Under the pieces are notes generated by a model. It did not search any database, was not told the DNA's origin, and saw only the letters and a list, made by a program, of their open reading frames with translations. The position numbers were made by a program, and so were the translations under genes. A DNA stretch of 64,000 nucleotides from Antedon mediterranea (Eukaryota; Echinodermata; Crinoidea; Comatulida; Antedonidae), in the NCBI RefSeq assembly GCF_964355755.1, contig NC_092672.1, positions 16,304,501 through 16,368,500 of the forward strand, written 5' to 3'. Every line of letters begins with the position of its first letter. Position 1 is the first letter of the stretch. Of this stretch, positions 23,918 through 34,744 are shown piece after piece.

Positions 23918-23989
23918 CGCCCCAACCGAGGCTCGAACTCGGACCGTCGGCTTGATATGCAGTTGCCCTAACCATTAGACCACTGGGGC
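23918..23989 (-). tRNA. tRNA-like unit 2
   Basis: Second copy, 266 bp from the first, with a complete 7-bp acceptor stem (GCCCCAG with TTGGGGC), A-box-like TGGTCTAATGGTTAGGG, B box GAGTTCGAGCC and a TTTTT terminator immediately downstream. The anticodon stem has mismatches (ACTGC/GCCGA). A conserved block lies upstream of both units (23754-23791 and 24020-24058, with AACATTCTCGGCGTGGTACG), so they are a tandem duplication of a larger unit. Confidence 0.55.
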
Positions 23990-24063
23990 TTTCATGGTAT
24001 TGTTCTTTAACTCGACCGGATAACGACCCTTTAACATTCTCGGCGTGGTACGGTTGGAACACA

Positions 24064-24064
<1 letters not shown>

Positions 24065-24138
<74 letters not shown>
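24065..24138. repeat. (TA)n microsatellite
   Basis: About 35 uninterrupted TA dinucleotides. Confidence 0.97.
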
Positions 24139-24140
<2 letters not shown>

Positions 24141-24142
<2 letters not shown>

Positions 24143-24256
24143 CAGTAACAAGTGTACATTATTATAAATATAACAAATACATATATATTATATATATATA
24201 TATATATATGTATATGTATTTGTTTTATTTACAATAATGTACACTTGTTACTGAAC
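24141..24256. repeat. Palindrome around a TA-rich core
   Basis: CAGTAACAAGTGTACATTAT at the left is the inverse of ATAATGTACACTTGTTACTG at the right; arms of about 45 bp around a (TA)n loop. Could extrude as a cruciform; may be a tiny palindromic MITE. Confidence 0.85.
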
Positions 24257-24982
24257 TATGGAGAATTTTTTTTTTCCGAAATAAAAGAAGAATGAATGAA
24301 TGAATTTATTTTCAATCTTTCTACATAACAACAAATATATAGTATAACAGGGGAGTAGCGGAAAAGCAAAAGTAAAGTAAATTTGAACCAGCCAAACATG
24401 TATGAAACATTATCCAGTAAGCACATTTTATAAGAAGCTTTTGTTTATTAAAATGGGTTTCTCTGAAATTCCAGAAGTTTATTAAACATTGAAAATAACA
24501 CAATCGCCTTTAAACAAAATGCTGTTCAAAAAAAGAATCGGTTGAAGCAAGCGTTCTTATAACATCCGATAAAATGAAGGTTCAATAAAGTAGCCCTATT
24601 AACAAATGTATGAGGTCTCAGGCCTATCCCATATTAATTATTTTTATAGATACATTAATTTTAAGATTCCAGATACCGAATTGTTGTTTTTTTTACATAA
24701 CAAGTCATTTTTTCTTTGAATATAAATTCTGATTTAAGGACAAAATACTAAAATAAATACTTACACCAAAGGTGCATAAAAACGTGTTGATGTGGCGCTA
24801 TATCGATGTCATTATCTTTGCATTCACCCTAGACGCACATAGTGTGACACCCCTACCATATTCTCGATGTGACGATCAATGTACCAATTAACATAATACT
24901 TCAGTAAAACTGATTATGTTTTTTCAAGAGATCAGCTATATCGTGTTGATTATAAAAAGGTGCAACTTTTAATTGATTGGGG
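24257..24982. other. Noncoding Ginger1 interior
   Basis: (GAAT)n near 24292-24306, otherwise no gene or repeat recognised. Confidence 0.4.
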
Positions 24983-27475
24983 ATTAAACAAGTAAACTAT
25001 TTATTCTTCTTGTCTTTACTCGTACAAAATAATATAACGGTCGCTAATTGGAAGTGTTTAAACTAAAGTGATCTATAATTGGAAGAGGACCCGTACAATT
25101 ACTTGTTTTTTATCACATGATTATAAACTATTTATTCTTCTTGTCTTAACTAGTATTTATTCTTCTTGTCTTTATTCATACAAAATAATATAACGGTCGC
25201 TAAATGGAAGTGTCTTAAAGTAAAGTGACCTTTAATTGGAAAAGGACCAGTACAATTACTTATTTTTTATCACATGATTAAAATCTATTTATTCTTCTTG
25301 TCTGTACTCATACAAAATAATATAACGGTCGCTAATTGGAAGTGTCTTAAAGTAAAGTGATCTTTAATTGGAAGAGGACCAGTACAATTACTTGTTTTTT
25401 ATCACATGATTAAAATCTATTTATTCTTCTTGTCTGTACTCATACAAAATAATATAACGGTCGCTAAATGGAAGTGTCTTAAAGTAAAGTGATCTTTCAT
25501 TGGAAGAGGACCAGTACAATTACTTGTTTTTTATCACATGATTAAAATCTATTTATTCTTCTAATTGTCTGTACTCATACAAAATAATATAACGGTCGCT
25601 AATTGGAGGTGTCTTACAGTAAAGTGACCTTTAATTGGAAGAGGACCAGTACAATTACTTATTTTATATCACATGATTATAAACTATTTATGCTTCTTGT
25701 TTTTATTCATAAAAAATAATATAACGGTCGCTAATTGGAAGTGTTTTAAAGTAAAGTGATCTTTCATTGGAAGAGGACCAGTACAATTACTTGTTTTTTA
25801 TCACATGAATAAAATCTATTTATTCTTCTTGTCTGTACTCATACAAAATAATATAACGGTCGCTAATTGGAAGTGTCTTACAGTAAAGTGACCTTTAATT
25901 GGAAGAGTACCCGTACAATTACTTATTTTATATCACATGATTATAAACTATTTATTATTCTTGTCTTTATTCATACAAAATAATATAACGGTCGCTAAAT
26001 GGAAGTTTCTTGAAGTAAAGTGACCATTAATTGGAAGAGGACCAGTACAATTACTTATTTTTTATCACATGATTAAAATCTATTTATTATTCTTGTCTGT
26101 ACTCATACAAAATAATATAACGGTCGCTAATTGGAAGTGTCTTAAAGTAAAGTGATCTTTAATTGGAAGAGGACCAGTACAATTACTTGTTTTTTTTATC
26201 ACATGATTAAAATCTATTTATTCTTCTTGTCTGTACTCATACAAAATAATATAACGGTCGCTAAATGGAAGTGTCTTAAAGTAAAGTGATCTTTCATTGG
26301 AAGAGGACCAGTACAATTACTTGTTTTTTATTACATGATTAAAATCTATTTATTCTTCTAATTGTCTGTACTCATACAAAATAATATAACGGTCGCTAAT
26401 TGGAAGTGTCTTAAAGTAAAGTGATCTTTAATTGGAAGAAGACCAGTACAATTACTTATTTTATATCACATGATTATAAACTATTTATGCTTCATGTTTT
26501 TATTCATAAAAAATAATATAACGGTCGCTAATTGGAAGTGTCTTAAAGTAAAGTGATCTTTCATTGGAAGAGGACCAGTACAATTACTTGTTTTTTATCA
26601 CATGATTAAAATCTATTTATTCTTCTTGTCTGTACTCATACAAAATAATATAACGGTCGCTAATTGGAAGTGTCTTACAGTAAAGTGACCTTTAATTGGA
26701 AGAGGACCAGTACAATTACTTGTTTTTTATCACATGATTAAAATCTATTTATTCTTCTTGTCTGTACTCATACAAAACAATATAACGGTCGCTAATTGGA
26801 AGTGTCTTAAAGTAAAGTGATCTTTAATTGAAAGAGGACCAGTACAATTACTTGTTTTTTTGTCATATGATTAAAATCTATTTATTATTCTTGCCTTTAT
26901 TCATACAAAATAATATAACGGTCGCTAATTGGAAGTGTTTAAATTAAAGTGATCTTTAATTGGAAGAGGACCAGTACAATTACTTGTTTTTTATCACATG
27001 ATTAAAATCTATTTATTCTTCTTGTTTCTATTCATACAAAACAATAATAACGGTCGCTAATTGGAAGTGTTTAAATTTAAGTGATCTTTAATTGGAAGAG
27101 GACCAGTACAATTACTTGTTTTTTATCACATGATTATAAACTATTTATTATTCTTGTCTTTACTCATACAAAATAATAAAACGGTCGCTAATTGGAAGTG
27201 TTTAATTTTAAGTGATCTTTAATTGGAGGAGGACCAGTACAATTACTTGTTTTTTGTCACATGATTAAAAACTATTATTACTCTTGTCTTTACTCATACA
27301 AAACAATAAAAATGGTCGCTAATTGGAAGTGTCTAAACTAAAGTGTTCTTTAATTGGAAGAGGACCAGTATAATTACTTGTTTTTATTACATGATTATTA
27401 TTATATTGTTATTTATTCTTCTTGTCTTTATTCATACCAAATAATATAATGGTCGCTAATTGGAGGTGTTTTAAG
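24983..27475. repeat. 130-bp minisatellite array, about 19 units
   Basis: The marker ATAACGGTCGCTAATTGGAA recurs about every 130-135 bp from 25033 to 27446, 19 times. Each unit has TATTTATTCTTCTTGTCT, the marker, AGTAAAGTGATCTTTAATTG, and GAGGACCAGTACAATTACTT. Rare variants recur 800 bp apart (CTTCTAATTGTCTG at 25555 and 26355; AAAAAATAATATAACGG at 25703 and 26504), showing a six-unit higher-order duplication. Units at the 3' edge are more diverged. The array is inside Ginger1, next to its right end. Confidence 0.95.
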
Positions 27476-27689
27476 CCAAGTTATCTTTGAAAAATAAAAA
27501 CTAGTTTGGCATTATTAACAAATAGTGGTCGTTAAAAAAAGACAAGTGCATGCGCAATCACGATCAAAACCTGAATCTCAAATCTCAACCACGGACGGTA
27601 TTCAATCCAAGGGTCAGACATTATTAAACGCGCCGGACAGCATTAAATTGTTGGAAAACGCCCGCGAACCCGTTGAAACATGCAATTGG

Positions 27690-27756
27690 ACACTATCCAA
27701 TGCTGAAAAGTGTCCACCCGGACACTTTTGAATGATGGACACATTTCAATCTTACA
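27690..27756 (-). repeat. Ginger1 right terminal inverted repeat
   Basis: Ends AATCTTACA before CCGT. Its outer part matches the left end; this version, with the adjacent inner 60 bp, also recurs at 58295-58430. Confidence 0.85.
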
Positions 27757-27958
27757 CCGTCATAACCATTCCACATCCCATGCAATTCTGGATCTTGTTA
27801 ACAACATCACCTCATCTCTTGACAATAAACAATTTTTACTCTCCGTTTTTATAGACTTGTCAAAAGCTTTTGATGTCATTAATCATAAAATTCTTCTTGG
27901 TAAATTATTTAATTATGGCATTAGAGGAATTGCATTAAACTGGTTTAAAAGTTATTTA
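27757..27958 (+). pseudogene. LINE ORF2, part 2 (RT middle)
   Basis: Continues part 1 in frame after Ginger1: [20 protein letters not shown], then [20 protein letters not shown] (RT motif A with the first catalytic D) and ALNWFKSYL. It ends at TTA where the TA-flanked MITE inserts; the frame resumes at 28816 with VNRKQYV. No stop codon occurs in this part. Confidence 0.92.
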
Positions 27959-28813
27959 CCGTATATTTCGGTGTATAAGTCGCACCTGTGTATAAGACGC
28001 ACCCCCTAAGTGAGAGTAAAATATCGGTATTTTTTATATCGTCGATGTATAAGACGCACCTTATATTTCATCAAAACAATGTTTTTTTAGAATTGTAATC
28101 AATATTATTGTAATAATATATTTTGTTATATCTACAACGGCGTCCTTTATTTAGGTTTTTTCTTACCTAGGCTCAACCGCGCCCAGCCTCAACAAGTTGT
28201 TTCTAACTTGTTATTCATGAGTTTCGCACCCGCAACATCGAGTGCATGACCGTGTGTGCAACATGCACGTGTGTGGGCTAGCCTCGCTCGATCATTTCGA
28301 GAGGGCGCACGTTTTCACGGACAATCGTATTCGATTAGTATCTATGTATCCGAGAAGTGTGTACGCTAGGTCCACGCTATAATCACCTGGAGAATATACT
28401 AGTCGAATACCGTACAACATGTGGCCGCCAAGAAGGGCTTGCGCTGGGGGTACGGCGGTCGGCGATCGTGCGAATAACTATAAATAAATACTATTCCAAT
28501 CGTAAACGTTTACAAATGAAATTTTATCGGAGCGCCTAAAATAGCTCCATAATAAACAAATCTTTTCATGGCGCGCCCTTTTCATCATATTTAGTATAAC
28601 ATCACGCTAAAATGCCTTGAAAACTAGGCAGAAGCAGGTTGCTGTTACGTTAGTACACTGTAGCTAGGCCTAGCCTACTCAGGCCTAGCCAACGAGGTGA
28701 CGATATGTACACTCTGTGTGGTGAGGCATTTATGTTCGGTGTATAAGACGCACCCTTAATTTAGAGGTCAAATTTGTGTGTCAAAAGTGCGACTTATACA
28801 CCGAAATATACGG
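27959..28813. mobile_element. Tc1/mariner-type MITE (855 bp, TA duplication)
   Basis: Ends CCGTATATTTCGGTGTATAA and its perfect inverse, flanked by TA (27957-27958 and 28814-28815). Removing the element with one TA joins TTA to GTA and restores LINE frame FKSYL-VNRKQ. Sub-terminal GTGTATAAGACGCACC repeats occur three times. The interior is noncoding with an AGGCCTAG cluster at 28667-28690. Confidence 0.9.
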
Positions 28814-28815
28814 TA

Positions 28816-29811
28816 GTAAACCGTAAACAGTATGTTGCGTTAGGCTCATTTAAATCATCAGTGGAGGCTGTAAATTGCGGAGTGCCTCAAGGGTCGGTTT
28901 TAGGACCACTACTATTTTTAATTTATGTAAATGATCTTTCTAGATCAAGTGACACTCTGAAAGTCATATCCTTTGCTGATGATACTACGATTTTGTTTTC
29001 TCATTCTGATATCAATGTCTTATATAACACCGTCAACACTGAACTAAATAAAATGACTGACTGGTTCATCTCAAATAAGCTTATTGTTAATGTACAGAAA
29101 ACTAATTACATTTTATTTCGTACTCAACAAAGACAAATTGATTTCTCTAATCTTAATATTTACATTAACAATAATATTATTGAACGTAAACCCGAAGTAC
29201 TATTCCTCGGAGTTTATCTACATGAATACTTGAGATGGACCAGTCATCAAGCGTATGTATCTAAAAAGATATCTAAAGTAATTGGCATCCTTTGTAAATT
29301 AAGACACTTTTTTCCACAACATATCTTACTCTTGTTATATAACACCCTTATACAACCTCATCTTCTTTATTGCAACATTATTTGGGCAGCCGACTACCCA
29401 TCAAATTTAGAAAAACTTAATAAACAAATTAAACGTGCTGCCCGTATTATTACTTTCTCTCACTATCTCGCCCCTTCCCAACCTTTACTTAAAAAACTCA
29501 ATATTCTTAGTCTACATGATCTATTTACAACACAAATTGCTTCTTTTATTTTTCAATTCTTTAATACCAAACTCCCTGTGACAATGTCTAATCTATTAAG
29601 TCATCATACAAAATCACACAAGTACTATTTACGTATCGACAATAAATTTCAGCATCTTGATGTACCTCCTTTTAGACTGAAAATTTCCGAATATTTTGTT
29701 TCTGTTTCAGGACCGCGAATCTGGAATGATCTTGATGATAAACTAAAGCATTTTAAATCTCTTTATACTTTTCGTAAAAATTTTAAAAAATATCTTATTT
29801 CTTTATACTAA
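28816..29811 (+). pseudogene. LINE ORF2, part 3 (RT catalytic core to C-terminus)
   Basis: One open frame through to the stop at 29811. It contains CGVPQGSVLGPLLFLIYVND, SFADDTTILF (catalytic ADD), IVNVQKTNYILF, LGVYLHEYLRW and the C-terminal part ending GPRIWNDLDDKL, typical of CR1/L2-like LINEs. This RT half has no internal stop. Together with parts 1-2 it forms a nearly complete ORF2 whose losses are point lesions plus two insertions. Confidence 0.92.
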
Positions 29812-30100
29812 TTTTAATATTATTATGATTGTAGTACACTGAAAGTATCTATTTTTATTTCATCGTTTTTGTTTTTATTTATTATTTTATGTAGTAAATT
29901 GTATTAGTTTAAATGTATGTGTATTGTTTCTGGGGTCTTTCTCGAGACAAGAAACTTGTTTTCTTCTAGAGAAGACCCCAAATGATGGCTTATTACTATG
30001 TTTTCATTTATGTACACACCTATAATTATATTATACTGTATAATGCCATTGTTGAATAAATAAATGTTTTTTGAACTTAAACTTGAACTTTGAACGTGAA
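29812..30100 (+). other. LINE 3' untranslated region and tail
   Basis: AT-rich, with a hairpin (GGGGTCTTTCTCGAGACAAG paired with CTTCTAGAGAAGACCCC at 29933-29979), then AATAAATAAATG and short AACTTGA-type tail repeats at about 30072-30098. Such a tail is normal for CR1/L2-type LINEs. Confidence 0.6.
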
Positions 30101-30430
30101 CGTGTACCGCAAACCGCAAAAAAAAAAAATAAATAAAAATAAAACCATTATTGTTATTATTAGGGTTGTTATTGTTAGGGTTAGGGTTCGTGACATAACA
30201 ACGTATCACGAATTCTTCATCAGATCCATTCAATCTAATCGAGGCGATATGCTGTTTCTTTACAACGGTCAAAGGAAAATGTATACTGCAACACCGGCTC
30301 ATGTAAACTGTTATGCGTTTAAAAAAAAAAAGCAAATAAAAGGCAAAAACAAAAAGGTTATTGTTATAACAACAATAACAACAACAACAACAATAATAGT
30401 ATTAATAATAAAAATAATAATGCGCTGCTC
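30101..30430. other. Low-complexity region
   Basis: A-rich runs, AAC/ATT microsatellites and a short GGTTAGGG stretch. No gene. Confidence 0.6.
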
Positions 30431-30539
30431 TCACAATATTTATTAGGTCCAATAAAAACATATCGGAAATTCGTTTTTTGTACACCATTTAAAAAGAACG
30501 AATACATAATATAAGAACATTATACGCACTATACAAAAT

Positions 30540-30826
30540 TGCACAAAAACGTATACACAATAAATTACTTAAACAGAACCAAATTATCTAGTAACGGTGT
30601 TGTTGAAAACTGTAATTGACTTACGGATAAATGATTTGGGTAACGGGTAGTTTGCACACGGTGGGATTGAAGTCGGATTAATGATGGGAGAAAATTATAT
30701 TCTTTGAAGAGGGATGAGAAGGTTGTGATAGGATACGCTTTACCATAGAGATCCCAGGATTTTCATATGTAGATGTCATATCATCTATGGTCATTGCAGT
30801 AATCCTACACGCCCTTCTGTTTATTT
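30540..30826 (-). pseudogene. LINE RT C-terminal fragment
   Basis: The minus strand gives INRRACRITAMTIDDMTSTY, ISMVKRILSQPSHP and TTRYPNHLS, a LINE post-RT tail (usually RACRII...P.H.LLP). The 5' edge joins directly to the Harbinger-like fragment at about 30828. Confidence 0.55.
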
Positions 30827-30829
30827 TAT

Positions 30830-31171
30830 TTAATAATGCCTACGATGTAATGTTCTGCATAGCCTGCGAAACAAGATTTTCCCATTTTTTAAAACATTTT
30901 GTTGGTCCCTGTCAGCAGTTGGATTTGTTTGTTTGACAGCAGCGGTTATCTCTTGCCAGGCTGTTGTTTTTTGTTTATAGGTTATTTTACTATCAAAAGC
31001 AGCTCTTAAAATATTTTTTCTTTTTCCATACTCGGCTACCAACACCTCCTTTTCTTCGTCCTTCCAATTAGGTTTTCGTTTTGTTGCTGCCATTTTTTTG
31101 TTGCCAGCAAAAGTTTTCATTGAATATGCAAATGAGGTTTGAATGAGGGAAAGTGATTGGATATTGGACAC
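30830..31171 (-). pseudogene. Harbinger-type Myb/SANT-like DNA-binding protein
   Basis: MAATKRKPNWKDEEKEVLVA starts a Myb/SANT-like (zeste/NAIF1-type) domain with the tryptophan spacing W...W, TYKQKTTAWQEITAAVKQT and NPTADRD. A one-base frameshift near 30895 turns KKWENLVSQAMQNITS out of frame. Such proteins are the accessory protein of PIF/Harbinger transposons. Just upstream (31255-31274, minus) lies GGCCGTATTCACCAATCTCA, a Harbinger-like terminus with TTAAGG motifs. The transposase is absent. Confidence 0.75.
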
Positions 31172-31439
31172 TCATTTGTGAATACCCCTTAAGTGTTTCC
31201 CTTTGTTAAGGGAATTCTTAAATTTTAAGGGTAAGTATTTCCCTTAGCCTAAGTGAGATTGGTGAATACGGCCACAGGCTTTAGTTAAAAATATATAAAA
31301 AGTCATGAATACAAAAATACAAGATCTATATAAAAATACGAATAAACATCAAACATTGACAACAATATGAAAATACTATATCTTAACAATATATATATAT
31401 GCAGTATTATATACAGTTAAAACAAATTACATTTTCAAT

Positions 31440-32054
31440 CTATCTTTTAATAGTTGCGTCGTATAAATGGCAAGAATTTGGAACAAATGACTTTCGAAGA
31501 CGATCATGATCTCCTCTTAGTGGACGTACCCTGATACCTGATCTGTTTAAAACATAGTACTTATTTAGTGGGTGTGTGTGGTCATTCATAATCATGTTAA
31601 CTTTATGTAATAATCTGTTTTCATATGTTTGTTGAATCAGAGCCAATATTTTTGCCTGCACGCTTCCTAACTCGTTCTAATTTTTCTTTGTTCTCATTTG
31701 TAAGACCAAAAAACAACAATATTAAACTAATAGTTAAAACACTTTGCACCATAGCCCTATAGAACATCGTTAATATAGTATTATCAATTTTATATAATTT
31801 TAGTTTTCTTAAGAAATGATTGCTACTGGTCGGTGATCGTTTTGAGTTACTGGATATTTTATTTTCGGAATGGGTCTAATTTCTGAAGTTTTCCAGATCT
31901 TTGGAATTTTTCCACGTTTAATGGATGTATTAAAAATATCGCAGAAAACTCCTGACAGTTGATCACAGCATGACTTTAGAACCCGATTTGGAACATAGTC
32001 TGGCCCTGTCGCCTTGTTGATTTTGACTTTGACACGATCGAACCTCTCCTTCAT
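31440..32054 (-). pseudogene. Rex1-like LINE RT with deleted core
   Basis: From the right: KINKATGPDYVPNRVLKSCC, WKTSEIRPIPK and NDHRPVAI, the start of RT. This is followed directly at about 31811 by NHFLRKLKLYKIDNTILTMF and HPLNKYYVLNRSG...LRKSFVPNSCHLYD, the post-RT C-terminus. The catalytic core (motifs A to D, several hundred residues) is missing in one clean deletion. Confidence 0.8.
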
Positions 32055-32167
32055 TTATTTCGATTTTCCACTCACCTCCTTTTCTTTATTTAATTGTTCC
32101 TTTAAATCCTCTATCTCTTTTGAAAAATCATGTTGATCAAAACGGCAAAAAAAAAAAAGTGTTAAGA

Positions 32168-33720
32168 TCAACTAAGTATTCGACTCATTGTTTGGCTGTG
32201 ACGAATTTCTTTTATATTGACTACCATAGCCAGTGATATCCTGCATGGTTTGCCAAGCCGCTTTGACATCGTTTCTTTAAAACTTCGTTTTAACTTTCTT
32301 CTGTACTTTGCCTTATTCTTTTCAATTTCTATCTGTTTTTGCATTTCTTTCACTATATCAGTAAGTTCCTTTGAGAAAGCGGATTTCTTTTCAGAAAGCA
32401 GTGCTTTAAGTTCTTTCGTAAACCATTTTTTATTATTTGGGTAAATCACTTTCGATTTTCTTTGAATAATAGAGTCTGTACAGAACTTGATATATCCACT
32501 GATAGCTTCCAAGGTTTCATTTATATTGCCACGGTCATTTTTAAACACTGACCAATCGGTGCACTCGAATGCACCACGTAGCTCTTCAATAAAAACGTTC
32601 GACCAAATCATTGTTTGTTTGGTAACAGGTTTAATTCGTTTAATTCTTTGTTTATATTCAGGAATCATCATTACCATATTATGGTCAGAACGCCCAAGCT
32701 GCAACAGATTTTTGTTGAATATTTACACCAGGACTTTGCATAACATTTGTCAAGAATGTTGTTTTGTCTGGTGGGCTTGTCAACAAACTGTTTAAACGTT
32801 GGTAGATATTTTTCCAAACAACATGACAATAAAAACAGGTACATCTGGGGATTCATTTTCGATTTCACGTACCCTCATCGAAATCTCCTTTGCAGCATCT
32901 TTGTTGTTTGCTTTGTCATGAACGTACGTCACTATAACATATATCTTATTACATTCTCGGGGAAGATAAAACGGCCTTAGACCGATTGAAAGTAGCTCCA
33001 TATCCTTATTACACATACGTTTATTACCACCTCCTTTTGTTTTACCGGACTCTGCTGTTCTATCACCTCTAAATAAATCAATGTTCTCAATATTAACTAT
33101 AAATTCATCTGGAATGTTTTTATTTAGCCAGGTTTCGGACAAACAAATAACATTGGCTTCCCGATACTCGTACAAATATCTTACACATTCCAGTAATTCT
33201 TCCATTTCGATTGAAAGTAGCTCCATATCCTTATTACACATACGTTTATTACCACCTCCTTTTGTTTTACCGGACTCTGTTGTTCTATCACCTCTAAATA
33301 AATCAATGTTCTCAATATTAACTATAAATTCATCTGGAATGTTTTTATTTAGCCAGGTTTCGGCTAATAACAAATAACATTGGCTTCCCGATACTCGTAC
33401 AAATATCTTACACATTCCCGTAATTCTTCCATTTTGTTGGGAAGAGATCTAACATTCCCTATAACAATATTTGGTAAGGGTAGACTATATCGTCTTCTCC
33501 TGTGTCTAGCTCTTTTCCCACCCCGTGTACCACGGAGTCTGCGTTTTTACACAGGTGGGAAGTTCGAGTAACCTATTGGCTTACCGGTAGGCTCACAGCG
33601 AAGTTCAAACAGCTCCTTCCGCGAGTATCGTGTGACGTTAGAAACGCGAGCCTCCGACTTATCCATGCCACTTATCCAAATACTTAGAAAAAAAGCTCCA
33701 AAAAACAAGATAGAAGAAAC
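32168..33720 (-). pseudogene. Rex1-like LINE N-terminal peptide, endonuclease and linker
   Basis: From about 33680: MDKSEARV, YSRKELFELRC, a basic RRLRGTRGGKRARHRRRR stretch, NVRSLPNKMEELRECVRYLY, then endonuclease CLSETWLNKNIPDEF, GGGNKRMCNKD, VYVIVTYVHDKA. The linker follows: LGRSDHNMVMMIPEYKQRI, TDWSVFKND, YPNNKKWFTKELKALLSEKK. An in-frame 225-bp tandem duplication lies in the endonuclease (separate entry). Small frameshifts near 32700-32790 break the frame. Confidence 0.85.
32984..33433. repeat. In-frame 225-bp tandem duplication in LINE endonuclease
   Basis: 32984-33208 and 33209-33433 are nearly identical. 225 bp is 75 codons, so the open frame continues across both copies, duplicating ETWLNKNIPDEFIVNIENID and its flanks. 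Few substitutions suggest a recent event. Confidence 0.95.
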
Positions 33721-33836
33721 AAAGTCTACGTAACTCAGCAGTATGGACCATATAGATTATTTTAAGCAAGAAATATTCACAAACAGTTTACAAACCACGA
33801 ACAATTTAACACAACAATTAGAGAGCAAAAATTGTC

Positions 33837-34725
33837 GGCGCTGCCTTGTCGGCGCTAGTTCCGTTTCGCACCTGTCGTTTATTTCGACTCAAAATTGGTT
33901 AAGTAACTTTATCGTGAGTACCACACCTTAGAATTAGGCCTCAAAAATACTACGAAGGATATCACACAAAAAGTAACAAATAAATCCTTTAAATTGATGA
34001 ATTTACAGACGTGTTTCTCGCACATCCTGTCGTGAATTTCGCATACTCCATGTTCAATGTTGTTGTTTCTATGGAACGCCAAAAGAGCAATCATAATAGA
34101 GGGCTAAAAACTCAGTAAATTGCGTATATTTAATGCATTTATTGGTGAAAATTATGTTCAATTTTATCATATATTGTCAATGTCAATGCAACAAAAATGT
34201 TACTGTTGATACTGTAGATAGTTTTCGCAGGAACTTTTAGGTATGAAAATCGACAAATTCATCATCATATTACATGTACTGTAGGGTATACCTGATCTAA
34301 ATAATATTCCTCTTACTCTTAGGCCTAGGGTTGGTTGCTATTTGAAAACAGCAAATTATTAGCAGTAAAATGTTACAGCATTTTTATTGACAAAATATAT
34401 TAAATTTAAGGTGTATTTCAATAATAAATGCATTAGAAGAAGACGAATTCCACTGAGTTTTTAACCATCTATTGTTGTTGCTCTTTTGGCGCTCCATAGA
34501 AACGAAAATATTGAACTTCGAGTATGCTAAATTCGCGAACGGTATGCGAGAAACATGTCTGTAAAATCATCAATTAAAGGATTTATGTGTTACTTTTTAT
34601 GTGATTCTTCTTCATAAAAGTACTTATGAGGCCCAATTTTAAGGTGTGGTATTCACAATAAGGCTTAACAATTTGGAGTCAAAAGGAAGTCGAAATAAAA
34701 ACAGGTGCGAAACGGAACTAGCGCC
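33837..34725. mobile_element. Foldback element E1 (889 bp)
   Basis: Long inverted arms of about 250 bp around GGCGCTAGTTCCGTTTCGCA and CACACCTTA.AATT; the 8-bp AAATTGTC is duplicated at 33829-33836 and 34726-34733. Inner arms carry CTATGGAACGCCAAAAGAGC. A related copy is 43613-44228. The interior is noncoding. The 8-bp duplication favours hAT-type mobilisation. Confidence 0.75.
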
Positions 34726-34744
34726 AAATTGTCAACATGTCGCT

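Larger units (their letters stand above)
14730..27756 (+). mobile_element. Ginger1-type DNA transposon (13.0 kb)
   Basis: Termini are TGTAAGATT...AATCTTACA with inverted repeats of about 65 bp (14730-14794 and 27690-27756) sharing AGTGTCC and TTTTCAGCATTG blocks. The 4-bp CCGT is duplicated (14726-14729, 27757-27760). Removing the element joins TTC CGT to CAT AAC and restores the host LINE frame [11 protein letters not shown]. Ginger1 elements are known for TGT-type ends, CCGG- or CCGT-specific duplications, a gypsy-integrase-like transposase with a GPY/F motif and a C-terminal OTU or Ulp1 protease; all are visible here with OTU. The length is bloated by nested repeats: foldbacks, an LTR-like repeat, tRNA-like units and a 2.5-kb minisatellite. 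Confidence 0.93.

Noticed and set aside
24983-27475. CRISPR-like array
   Set aside because: Units are contiguous 130-bp satellite repeats without unique spacers, in a eukaryotic transposon.
14730-27756. Polinton/Maverick
   Set aside because: No DNA polymerase B, ATPase or capsid genes, and the duplication is 4 bp rather than 6 bp.
30160-30192. Interstitial telomere-like TTAGGG
   Set aside because: Only two adjacent units within low-complexity sequence.
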